Part shown: piece after piece, positions 8,629-16,196 of the stretch
How the letters are laid out: each line of letters begins with the position of its first letter
Position numbering within the stretch: the stretch's first letter is position 1
NCBI GenBank assembly: GCA_022822365.1
Contig: JAJEBV010000005.1
Coordinates: forward strand, 46,880-110,879
Origin: Thermoanaerobaculia bacterium
GTDB taxonomy: Bacteria; Acidobacteriota; Thermoanaerobaculia; Multivoradales; Multivoraceae
Direction: 5' to 3'
Length of the DNA: 64,000 nucleotides
Program-made: the position numbers and the translations under genes
Notes under the pieces: generated by a model
What the model saw: the letters and a program-made list of their open reading frames with translations, nothing else
What the model was told of the DNA's origin: nothing
Database searches by the model: none

Positions 8629-10799
8629 AGGTGACCCGCACTGTCTCTTCGTCCACGCTGCTGGCCGCGGGTACGGCGCTGCTGCTCGCGACCGCCGCCG
8701 CGTCCCAGCCGCCGCCCCGCCGGGCCGAAGCCGCCTACGCAGTCGACGACGCCGCCCTGGTCGGCGCCGCGGGCCGTACCGGCGATTGGCTGACCTACGG
8801 CGGCACCTACAAGGAGCAGCGCTACAGCACGCTCGACCAGATCAACGACGGCAACGTCGATCAGCTCGGCATCGCCTGGGTCCAGGAGACGAACACGAAG
8901 CGGGGCCTCGAAGCCACGCCGCTGATCGTCGACGGCGTGATGTACGCCACCGGCGCGTGGAACGTGATCTACGCGATGGACGCCGTCACCGGCGAACCGC
9001 TGTGGACGCACGACCCGGAGGTGCCGCGCTCGGTCGCGATGAAGACCTGCTGCGACGCGGTCAACCGCGGCGCCGCGCTCTACCGCGGCAAGGTGATCTC
9101 CGCCACCCTCGACGGCCGTCTGATCGCCATCGACGCCGAGACGGGCGAACTCGCCTGGTCCACGATGACCGTGCCAGAGGACTCGATGTACACGATCACC
9201 GGGGCGCCGAGGATCGCGAAGGGCAAGGTGATCATCGGCAACAGCGGCGCCGAGTACGGCGTGCGCGGCTACGTCGACGCCTACGACGCGGAGACCGGTG
9301 AACGCGCCTGGCGCTTCTACACCGTGCCGGGCAACCCGGCGGACGGCTTCGAGAACGAGGCGATGCGGATGGCCGCCGAGACCTGGACCGGCGAGTGGTG
9401 GACGGGAGGAGGAGGCGGCACGGTCTGGGACTCGATCGTCTACGACCCGGAACTCGACCTGCTCTACATCGGCGTCGGCAACGGCGCGCCCTGGGACCGG
9501 AACCTGCGCAGCCCCGGCGGCGGCGACAACCTGTTCCTGTCGTCGATCGTCGCACTCAGGCCCGACACCGGCGAGTACGTCTGGCACTACCAGACGACGC
9601 CCGGCGACACCTGGGACTACACCGCCACCCAGCCGATCATGCTCGCCGAGCTGCCGATCGGCGGCCAGGTCCGCCAGGTCCTCATGCAGGCGCCGAAGAA
9701 CGGCTTCTTCTACGTCCTCGACCGCCGCACCGGCGAGCTGATCTCGGCCGAGGAGTTCGTCACCGTGACCTGGGCCAGTCACGTCGACCTCGCGACCGGA
9801 CGGCCTGTCGAACTCGCCGGCGCCCGCTACACCGACCAGACCGTCAACGTGATGCCGGGGCCGCTCGGCGGCCACAACTGGCATCCCATGGCCTTCAGCC
9901 CGAAGACCGGACTCGTCTACATCCCGGCAATGGAGATGGGGAACTTCTACGTCCCGGATCCGAACTACGAGTACACCCCGGGGCAATGGAACCTGGGAGT
10001 GCGCGCTGCGTCTCCCGAGGACATCCCGCAGGCGATCGTCGACGCCACCGGCCTCTCCGCCCAGATGCTGGCCGAGGACGCGCCCCCGGCCCTGCTCTCG
10101 GGCCACCTGCTGGCCTGGGATCCGGTCGCCCAGCGCGAGGTCTGGCGCGCGCAGTACACGATGCCCTGGTCCGGCGGCACGCTCGCCACCGCCGGCAACC
10201 TCGTCTTCCAGGGCACGCCCTTCGGCCAGTTGACGGCCTACCGCGCCGACGACGGCGAGAAGCTCTGGGAGAGCTACACCGGCAGCGGCGTCATCGCGCC
10301 GCCGATCACCTTCGAGAGCGGCGGCACCCAGTACATCGCCGTCATGTCCGGCTGGGGCGGCGCCTTCGGCATCGTCGGCAGCCGGTCCGCCCGCCAGGCG
10401 GTCGAGTCCGAGGGCCGGATCATCGTCTACGCCCTGGGCGCCACCGGCCGGGCGATCGAGCGCCAGGAGCGCCGCGAGAGCCGGGTCACGCGCGTCGACC
10501 ACGGCGCCTCGACGGAAGACATCGACGCCGGCCGCCGCCTGTTCAACCAGTACTGCCTGGTCTGCCACGGCTACGGCGCCGTCTCCGGCGGCGTCACCCC
10601 CGATCTCCGCCAGTCGTCGCAGCGGGTCTTCGACTCCTACGAGGCGGCGCTGCTCGAAGGCGCCCTCGTCGATCTCGGCATGCCCAGCTTCGCGCCTGTC
10701 CTCGACCGCGACGATGTCGCGCTGCTCAAGGCGTATGTGCTCCACCGGCGCAACATGCTCGCCGACGAGCAGGCCGCGGCGGCCGGCGAAGCGCCCTGA
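8625..10799 (+). CDS. PQQ-dependent alcohol dehydrogenase with C-terminal cytochrome c (quinohemoprotein)
   Basis: A 724-residue exported quinohemoprotein. A signal peptide (to about residue 26) is followed by the W-motif propeller (TGDWLTYGGTYKEQRYSTL). The vicinal disulfide Cys-Cys that lines the PQQ pocket is in KTCCDAVNRG. The catalytic Asp is in PGDTWDYTATQP; the residue two places on is Thr rather than the extra Asp of lanthanide enzymes, so Ca2+ is predicted. The C-terminal 100 residues form a single-heme cytochrome c with CLVCH. This matches type II alcohol dehydrogenases that pass electrons intramolecularly to heme. The ATG overlaps the preceding quinoprotein stop, so both are probably made together. 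Substrate not determinable. Confidence 0.92.
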   Translation: MKVTRTVSSSTLLAAGTALLLATAAASQPPPRRAEAAYAVDDAALVGAAGRTGDWLTYGGTYKEQRYSTLDQINDGNVDQLGIAWVQETNTKRGLEATPLIVDGVMYATGAWNVIYAMDAVTGEPLWTHDPEVPRSVAMKTCCDAVNRGAALYRGKVISATLDGRLIAIDAETGELAWSTMTVPEDSMYTITGAPRIAKGKVIIGNSGAEYGVRGYVDAYDAETGERAWRFYTVPGNPADGFENEAMRMAAETWTGEWWTGGGGGTVWDSIVYDPELDLLYIGVGNGAPWDRNLRSPGGGDNLFLSSIVALRPDTGEYVWHYQTTPGDTWDYTATQPIMLAELPIGGQVRQVLMQAPKNGFFYVLDRRTGELISAEEFVTVTWASHVDLATGRPVELAGARYTDQTVNVMPGPLGGHNWHPMAFSPKTGLVYIPAMEMGNFYVPDPNYEYTPGQWNLGVRAASPEDIPQAIVDATGLSAQMLAEDAPPALLSGHLLAWDPVAQREVWRAQYTMPWSGGTLATAGNLVFQGTPFGQLTAYRADDGEKLWESYTGSGVIAPPITFESGGTQYIAVMSGWGGAFGIVGSRSARQAVESEGRIIVYALGATGRAIERQERRESRVTRVDHGASTEDIDAGRRLFNQYCLVCHGYGAVSGGVTPDLRQSSQRVFDSYEAALLEGALVDLGMPSFAPVLDRDDVALLKAYVLHRRNMLADEQAAAAGEAP

Positions 10800-10804
10800 G
10801 CGAC

Positions 10805-11278
10805 GTGAGCATCGAGACCTGGCGACGGTACCTGCTGTACATCCTGCTCTTTGGAGCCGTGGGTCTGCTGGCGGAGCTCTATCTGCTGGACCACTACGTC
10901 GACTGGAGGCAGTGGATCCCGGTGGTGCTCCTCGTCGCCGGTACGGCTGCTGGCGTTTGGCTGGCTATGCGTCCTTCCCAAGGGGCAGTTCGGATCTTCC
11001 GGATTCTGTTGGCGGCCTACGTCCCAGCCGGCTTGCTGGGCGTCTACTTCCACTTCCAGTCGAACGTCGAGTTCGAGCAGGAGCTGCACCCGAACTCCGG
11101 CGGGCTCGAACTCGTCGCGGAGAGTCTCGGCGGCGCGATGCCGACGCTGGCGCCAGGGGCGATGATCTCGCTCGGCCTGCTCGGTATACTCGTTTGCCTC
11201 CAGCACCCGGCGGCCGGCAGATCCGCTGCCCCGTCATCCGACGGTGACGCGGCGGAACCTGCCGCCCCGCCCAACTAG
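10805..11278 (+). CDS. Small membrane protein following the PQQ dehydrogenases
   Basis: A 157-residue protein with about four hydrophobic segments (YLLYILLFGAVGLLAELYLL, IPVVLLVAGTAAGVWLAM, ILLAAYVPAGLLGVYFHF and MISLGLLGILVCL) and a Pro/Ala-rich tail. I do not recognise it. It starts at GTG six bases after the quinohemoprotein stop, so it belongs to that operon. A periplasmic loop with FQSNVEFEQELHPNSGG lies between helices three and four. A role as accessory or anchor for the dehydrogenases is inferred only from position. Confidence 0.7.
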   Translation: MSIETWRRYLLYILLFGAVGLLAELYLLDHYVDWRQWIPVVLLVAGTAAGVWLAMRPSQGAVRIFRILLAAYVPAGLLGVYFHFQSNVEFEQELHPNSGGLELVAESLGGAMPTLAPGAMISLGLLGILVCLQHPAAGRSAAPSSDGDAAEPAAPPN

Positions 11279-11308
11279 CAAGAACCTACAAGAGGACGAA
11301 TCCCCCAG

Positions 11309-11941
11309 ATGAAGCGCTCGGCCCTAATGTGGACCGCGACAGTCCTGTTCCTCGCCGCCCTGCCTGCCACGGCACAGGTCGGCGCCAACCACGGTCTTCT
11401 CAACCCCAACCTCGCCAGCGAGGAGGAACTGGCCGCCGCCCCTGGCCTCGGCGCCGACGCGGTCGCCGCCATCCTCGAAGGCCGTCCCTTCCTGCGCGCC
11501 GCCGACCTCCACGCCGTCGTTTCCGCACACGTCGCCGAGGACGGCCTCGACGCGATCTACGGCGCGATCTGGGTCCCGATCGACCTGAACGACGCAACGT
11601 CCGAGGAGATCGGTCTCATCCCCGGCGTCGGACGGCGGATGACCCACGAGTTCGAGGAGTACCGCCCGTACACCGCGTTGGCCCAGTTCCACCGGGAGAT
11701 CGGCAAGTACGTCGACGACGACGAGGTGGAGCGCCTCGCCCAGTACGTCTACGTCCGCATCGACCTGAACACCGCCTCGGGCGAGGACATCCTGACCATT
11801 CCCGGCGTCGGCCGCCGGATGCGCCACGAGTTCGAGGAGTACCGCCCCTACGAGGCGATGGCGCAGTTCCGCCGCGAGATCGGCAAGTACGTCGACGACG
11901 ACGAGGTGGAGCGGCTCGCCCGCTACGTCGAGATCCGGTAG
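11309..11941 (+). CDS. Secreted helix-hairpin-helix protein with tandem duplication (ComEA-like)
   Basis: A 210-residue protein with a signal peptide (cleavage near ATA-Q at 22). It contains three helix-hairpin-helix units: a diverged one (residues about 30-90, LASEEELAAAPGLG) and two near-identical 60-residue units at 91-150 and 151-210. Each carries IPGVGRRM as the hairpin and ends EIGKYVDDDEVERLA; by my count 47 of 60 positions agree. Exported HhH proteins of the ComEA type bind DNA during uptake, but this one lacks a membrane anchor and has an acidic C-terminal half. DNA binding is therefore a family expectation, not shown. It may be the last gene of the PQQ run. Confidence 0.83.
   Translation: MKRSALMWTATVLFLAALPATAQVGANHGLLNPNLASEEELAAAPGLGADAVAAILEGRPFLRAADLHAVVSAHVAEDGLDAIYGAIWVPIDLNDATSEEIGLIPGVGRRMTHEFEEYRPYTALAQFHREIGKYVDDDEVERLAQYVYVRIDLNTASGEDILTIPGVGRRMRHEFEEYRPYEAMAQFRREIGKYVDDDEVERLARYVEIR
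11579..11938 (+). repeat. In-frame tandem duplication, 2 x 180 bp
   Basis: The two copies (11579-11758 and 11759-11938) each encode one 60-residue helix-hairpin-helix unit of the secreted protein. The DNA is almost identical around GAGTTCGAGGAGTACCGCCC and GATCGGCAAGTACGTCGACG, and more diverged in the first 40 bases, so the duplication is old enough to have drifted but still obvious. Confidence 0.85.
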
Positions 11942-11952
11942 GTCCGGCCTAC
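11938..11952. terminator. Small hairpin between convergent stop codons
   Basis: GTAGG-tccgg-CCTAC can form a five-base-pair stem that contains the stop codons of both convergent genes. There is no T-run, so it is at best a weak, possibly bidirectional, terminator. Confidence 0.25.
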
Positions 11953-13205
11953 GTCGGGCCGAAGACCGGCAGCGCCGGGAAGTCGCCCTTGAGGACGGCG
12001 GAGGCGTCGTCCATGCCCATCCAGCCCTCGATCATCGACGCGTAGACCCGCCGAAAGTCGGTCGTCATCTTCAGGTTGCCGTCGTCGAGGTCGGTGAGAT
12101 CAGGCGTGTCGCCGTAGAAGCCTCCGGCGACGCTCTTGCCGGCGACGAACATCGGGCCGGCGGTTCCGTGGTCCGTGCCGAGACTCGCGTTCTCCTCCAC
12201 CCGCCGGCCGAACTCGGTGAACATGAGGACCGCCACGTCGTCGGCGCGGCCGATGCGCTCGACGTCGCGCAGGAAGCCGGCGACCGCGTCGGACATGTAC
12301 ATCAGCAGCCTGGCGTGGGTGTCGGCCTGGTGGACGTGGGTGTCGAAGGAGTTGCCGCGGAAGCTGACGTAGTAGATGCGGGTCGGCAGTTCGGCCTGGA
12401 TCAGGGCCGCGACCTTGCGCAGGTCGGCGCCGAGGCCGCCGATGCCGTAGTCGACCGGGGTCCGGTAACCCGACCAGGCATCGCGCACGAGAGCCGCGCT
12501 CGACGCGGCATTCGAGGCCGTGCCGCGCAGGAAGTCGAGGGCGTCGTTGCCGCTGGCGTCGTCGGTGCCGAACTGCTGGAGTGCCTGCTTCTCACTCTCC
12601 GTCCCTTGGCGGCGGAGACGCCCCGGGTCGTCGAACACGAGCGGCGAGTGCCGGGCGGCGCGCACCGCCAGGGACTGCGAACTGGCCACGTTGACGATGT
12701 AGTTGGGCGTGCCGTCCGGCCCGTGATCGTCGGCGAGACGGCCCAGCCAGCCGAGCGCCTCGCCGCCGTTCGGCACGCCGGTGTGCCAGAAGCCCATCGA
12801 CGAGAAGTGGGACAGGCTCGGGTTCGGGTAGCCGCAGCCCTCGACGACCGCCAGGTTCCCTTCCTTGTACAGGCCCTCCATGCCGACGAGCGACGGGTGG
12901 AACCCGGCCTCCTCGGTGAGCGCGATCGCCCGCTTCGGGCGGATGCCCAGGTTCGGGCGCACCCGGTAGTACTCGTCGTTCCGGAAGGGGATGACCGTGT
13001 TCAGGCCGTCGTTGCCGCCGGAGAGTTCGACGACGACCAGCGTGCGCCCCGACGCATCGGAAACACCGGACCGCAGCTCCTCGAGCGCCAGCGCCGCGGA
13101 GGTGCGACCGAGAACCGCCGGCAGGCCGGCGGCGACGCCGAGTCCAAGAAGGCCGCGGTGCAGGAAGTCGCGCCGCGAACAGCCGCAAGGTAGTCGTTCT
13201 GTCAT
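11949..13205 (-). CDS. DUF1501 protein, Tat-exported
   Basis: A 418-residue protein with a twin-arginine signal (CSRRDFLHRGLLGLG). Family landmarks are the GGNDGLNTVIPFRNDEYYRV block, GYPNPSLSHFSSMGFWHTG and FTEFGRRVEENASLGTDHGT near the C-terminus. DUF1501 proteins resemble the alkaline phosphatase/sulfatase fold, but their substrate is unknown. It follows the DUF1800 gene by ten bases on the same strand, the usual arrangement of this pair in Planctomycetes, Acidobacteria and Proteobacteria. The two are thought to act together on the cell envelope (family context, not shown here). Confidence 0.92.
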   Translation of the reverse strand: MTERLPCGCSRRDFLHRGLLGLGVAAGLPAVLGRTSAALALEELRSGVSDASGRTLVVVELSGGNDGLNTVIPFRNDEYYRVRPNLGIRPKRAIALTEEAGFHPSLVGMEGLYKEGNLAVVEGCGYPNPSLSHFSSMGFWHTGVPNGGEALGWLGRLADDHGPDGTPNYIVNVASSQSLAVRAARHSPLVFDDPGRLRRQGTESEKQALQQFGTDDASGNDALDFLRGTASNAASSAALVRDAWSGYRTPVDYGIGGLGADLRKVAALIQAELPTRIYYVSFRGNSFDTHVHQADTHARLLMYMSDAVAGFLRDVERIGRADDVAVLMFTEFGRRVEENASLGTDHGTAGPMFVAGKSVAGGFYGDTPDLTDLDDGNLKMTTDFRRVYASMIEGWMGMDDASAVLKGDFPALPVFGPT

Positions 13206-13215
13206 CGGGGACTCC

Positions 13216-15048
13216 TCATCCCAACTGATACTCGGGCGAACTGAAGACGAGGTAGAGGGTCGAGCGTAGCGCTTCCTCGACTTTCTCGGACGCGCCCGGG
13301 CCTTGTGCGTCCAGGCCGGTCGACTCCAGCTCGCGTTCGAGGTGCCGCACCAGCGCCGCGCGCCCCTGCCCGGTCAGCGGAACGCGCAGAAAGCGGTGCA
13401 GAAGGTGGTCGACCGCTCCCTCGGCGTCGGTGGCGCCGGCCGCCAGCACCAGGTCCCGCACGTCGACGTCCAGGACGTGGCGCGGTACGAGCTTGACCCG
13501 TTCGTAGGCCACGACGTAGCCGCGGTAGCCGCCGTAGCGGGTGTTGTACTCCTCGTCCGCGTCGGCCATCGCGTTCGACGCGGCATCGCCCTGCTTCGTT
13601 GCCGCCGTGATCGTCATGCCCCGCGCCAGCCGCTCGCCGACCTGGCGGTAGATCCCGGGCATCCGCCGGTCTGGATGGCCGAACTCCTCGAGGGTGGGCG
13701 GAAAGAGGACCGAGCGCATCGCGTTGCCGCGCTCGAGCAAGGTCGCCGGCGTGATCCAGGTCCGGCCCCCGGCCCAGCCGGCCACGTTCGGCGGGTAGAG
13801 CAACTGCTGGCCCAGGCGGCCCGCGAGGCTGTTCATGTCGGGCACCGTGGGCGCCTTCGGCACACCGAGCTTGCGGTAGGTCGAGACGAACAGCGCGACC
13901 GGACTCTTGATCTGGGTGGCGACCGACGGTGGGCTGTAGAAGTCGCGCGAGGAGAGGATCGTTCGCAGCAGCGCTTTCAGTTCGTATCCCGATTCGCGCA
14001 GGCGGCGGCCCAGCTCGACCTGGAGCGGCCGGTCGAGATCCTCCCGCACGAGGTAGCGGTAGACCTTGCCGGCGATGAACTCGCCGGTCGCCGGCTGCTC
14101 GAGGATGATGTCGAGCACTTCCTCGCCGCCCAGGTTGCCTTCGCGCCCCAGGAAGGTCTTCGGGCCGCCGTCGTGGAGTTCGGCGTCGAAGCGGAAATCG
14201 AGAACGTCGTTCGTCCAGCCGGTGAAGGCCCGCGACGCCTCCCGGATGTCCTGCTCGGTGTAGTTGCCGACACCCATCGTGAACAGCTCCAGCAGCTCCC
14301 GGCCGAAGTTCTCGTTCGGGTGGTCCTTCACGTTCTCCCGGTTGTCCAGGTAGACGAGCATCGCGGGATCGCGCATGACCGCGAGCACCAGGCTCTTGAA
14401 GTCCGCCGTGGCATGACTGCGGAGCGTCCGGTTCTGCACGTGCATCTTCCGGGCGTCGCGGACCTTGACCTCCGAGGTCGCGAAGTGGTCGTGCCAGAAG
14501 AGGGTCATCTTCTCTTCGAGCGGTCGCGGCGTCACCACCATCCGGTCGGCCCACCACAGAGCCAGCCGCCGGGTCTCCAGCACGTTGCTGCGCAGCCCGT
14601 AGAAGAACTTGTCGACGACCGGCTGGATCGGCCGCGACGAACCCTCGGGGAGAACGTCGACGCCGAGTGACCGTCCGTGGCGTCGCGCCCGCCTCACCGC
14701 CGCCGCCCGGCTGGGCGGGAACGGGTCCATGCCGGGATCCCAGATGCCCGATTCGTCGAACGGCGAAAGCGCCGAGTCGTCGATCGCCTCGTAGTCGACG
14801 AGCCGGGCGACCGCGCCCTCGAGCCCGAGCGCCACGAGTTCCTCGATCTCGGCCGGAGTGCCGCCGAAGCCGGCGCGTTCCAGGAGGTGGGCTGCCTGCT
14901 CGTAGCCGAAGTCCGCTTCGGCGAGAGGTTCCAGATCGCCGACCCAGGCGTGGCCCGCTGAATCGACCGGAGCGCCCAGGGCGGCCACCGGCAGCGCGAG
15001 CGCAATCGCCGCCACCGACCAGCTTCCTCGAGAGGCGCGGTGCTTCAA
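13216..15048 (-). CDS. DUF1800 protein, exported
   Basis: A 610-residue protein. Family motifs include AAHLLERAGFGGTPAEIEEL at the N-terminus, FWHDHFATSEVKV, and GRELLELFTMGVGNYTEQDI with RAFTGWT in the middle. I chose the TTG at 15048 because an AGGAGGG (15057-15063) sits eight bases upstream and the resulting N-terminus is a good signal peptide (LKHRASRG, then an Ala/Leu core ending ALGA). A longer frame from an ATG at 15102 has no such site. It is the first gene of the DUF1800-DUF1501 operon. Function is unknown; the pair is often linked to large cell-surface systems. Confidence 0.9.
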   Translation of the reverse strand: MKHRASRGSWSVAAIALALPVAALGAPVDSAGHAWVGDLEPLAEADFGYEQAAHLLERAGFGGTPAEIEELVALGLEGAVARLVDYEAIDDSALSPFDESGIWDPGMDPFPPSRAAAVRRARRHGRSLGVDVLPEGSSRPIQPVVDKFFYGLRSNVLETRRLALWWADRMVVTPRPLEEKMTLFWHDHFATSEVKVRDARKMHVQNRTLRSHATADFKSLVLAVMRDPAMLVYLDNRENVKDHPNENFGRELLELFTMGVGNYTEQDIREASRAFTGWTNDVLDFRFDAELHDGGPKTFLGREGNLGGEEVLDIILEQPATGEFIAGKVYRYLVREDLDRPLQVELGRRLRESGYELKALLRTILSSRDFYSPPSVATQIKSPVALFVSTYRKLGVPKAPTVPDMNSLAGRLGQQLLYPPNVAGWAGGRTWITPATLLERGNAMRSVLFPPTLEEFGHPDRRMPGIYRQVGERLARGMTITAATKQGDAASNAMADADEEYNTRYGGYRGYVVAYERVKLVPRHVLDVDVRDLVLAAGATDAEGAVDHLLHRFLRVPLTGQGRAALVRHLERELESTGLDAQGPGASEKVEEALRSTLYLVFSSPEYQLG

Positions 15049-15133
15049 CCCGGTATCCCTCCTGTCAGAGTGAGAAGGCGCTGCCGATGATAGCGCCTGC
15101 AAGCCAGGCGCCGGGCGGACCGCCGGCCCCGGC

Positions 15134-16165
15134 TCAGGAGTGACCGAGCGACAGCAGGTTCTCCACCGGCTGGTAGAGCTCCTCCAGATAGGCGACGTCC
15201 TCGGCGTCGAGTTCGATCGCCGCCGCCTCGACGAGCTGCTCGATCTGGGAGATCTTCGACACGCCGACCACGGGCGACGTGACCTCCGGCTTGTTCACCA
15301 GCCAGGCCAGCGAAATCTGTGCCGGCGTGCGGCCGTACTTCTTCGCCACCTCGACCACGCGATCCGCGATGTCGAAGGTCGCCGCGCCGCGGTAGAGCAT
15401 CTCCGTGCGCGCCCGGTCGCCGCCCTTCGAACGGTCGGTGCCGCCCTCGTCGAAGCCGCCCCTGTAGGAGCCGGTCAGGATGCCGCGCGCCAGCGGCGAC
15501 CAGGGTGTAAGGGCGACTCCGGTCCGCGCGCAGTACGGGTTCATCTCCCGCTCTTCCTCCCGGTAGACGAGGTTGTAGTGGTTCTGCATCGACACGAACT
15601 CGGTCCAGCCGTTCTGCCGCGCAGTCATCTGGAGTTCCGTGAACTGCCACGCGAACATGGACGAGGCGCCCAGGTAGAGCGCCTTGCCGGCCTTCACCAC
15701 GTCATGGAGCGCTTCCATCGTCTCCTCGATCGGCGCCTGGACCTGCCCCGGAATGCCGTGCGGGTGGCGGTGGATGATCAACTGGTCGATGTAGTCCATG
15801 CCCAGGCGCTCCAGGCAACCGTCGACGCCCTCCATGACGTGCTTGCGCGACAGCCCGCCCTGGTTCGGCGACCGCCCCATCGGCATCGAGACCTTCGTCG
15901 CGATCACATACTCGTCGCGCGGCAACAGCTCGCGCAGCAGGGAGCCGACCACCCGCTCGCAGGCGCCGATGCCATAGATGTCCGCGCAGTCGAAGTAGAA
16001 AAGGCCGCGCTCGATGGCGGCCTGGAAGATGGGGCGCGAGGCGTCGATGTCGAGCGTCCAGTCGCCCTGGTGGCCCCGGCCCGGCTCGCCGAAGTTCATC
16101 GTCCCCAGGCACAACTCGGACACGCGGAGCCCGCTCTTCTGCCCCAACTGAACCGCCTTCAACAC
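15134..16165 (-). CDS. Aldo/keto reductase
   Basis: A 343-residue NADPH-dependent oxidoreductase of the TIM-barrel AKR superfamily. The catalytic tetrad is visible: Asp59 and Tyr64 in FDCADIYGIG, Lys91 in VIATKVSMP and His132 in LIIHRHPHG. The C-terminal half has the cofactor segment SPVVGVSKISQIEQ. Length and motifs fit the subfamily of yeast-aldehyde or Tas-like reductases. The GTG at 16165 is preferred to the upstream ATG at 16213 because GGGAGG lies seven bases before it and the ATG would overlap the preceding gene. Substrate is probably a carbonyl compound; no partner gene suggests a pathway. Confidence 0.88.
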   Translation of the reverse strand: MLKAVQLGQKSGLRVSELCLGTMNFGEPGRGHQGDWTLDIDASRPIFQAAIERGLFYFDCADIYGIGACERVVGSLLRELLPRDEYVIATKVSMPMGRSPNQGGLSRKHVMEGVDGCLERLGMDYIDQLIIHRHPHGIPGQVQAPIEETMEALHDVVKAGKALYLGASSMFAWQFTELQMTARQNGWTEFVSMQNHYNLVYREEEREMNPYCARTGVALTPWSPLARGILTGSYRGGFDEGGTDRSKGGDRARTEMLYRGAATFDIADRVVEVAKKYGRTPAQISLAWLVNKPEVTSPVVGVSKISQIEQLVEAAAIELDAEDVAYLEELYQPVENLLSLGHS

Positions 16166-16196
16166 ACTGCCACCTCCCGTCTGGAACCGCGCGATG

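Noticed and set aside
8502..10745. Minus-strand frame of about 750 codons opposite the quinohemoprotein
   Set aside because: Mirror image of a well-conserved coding region; its product resembles no family and is made of repeated Val/Arg/Asp/Gly.
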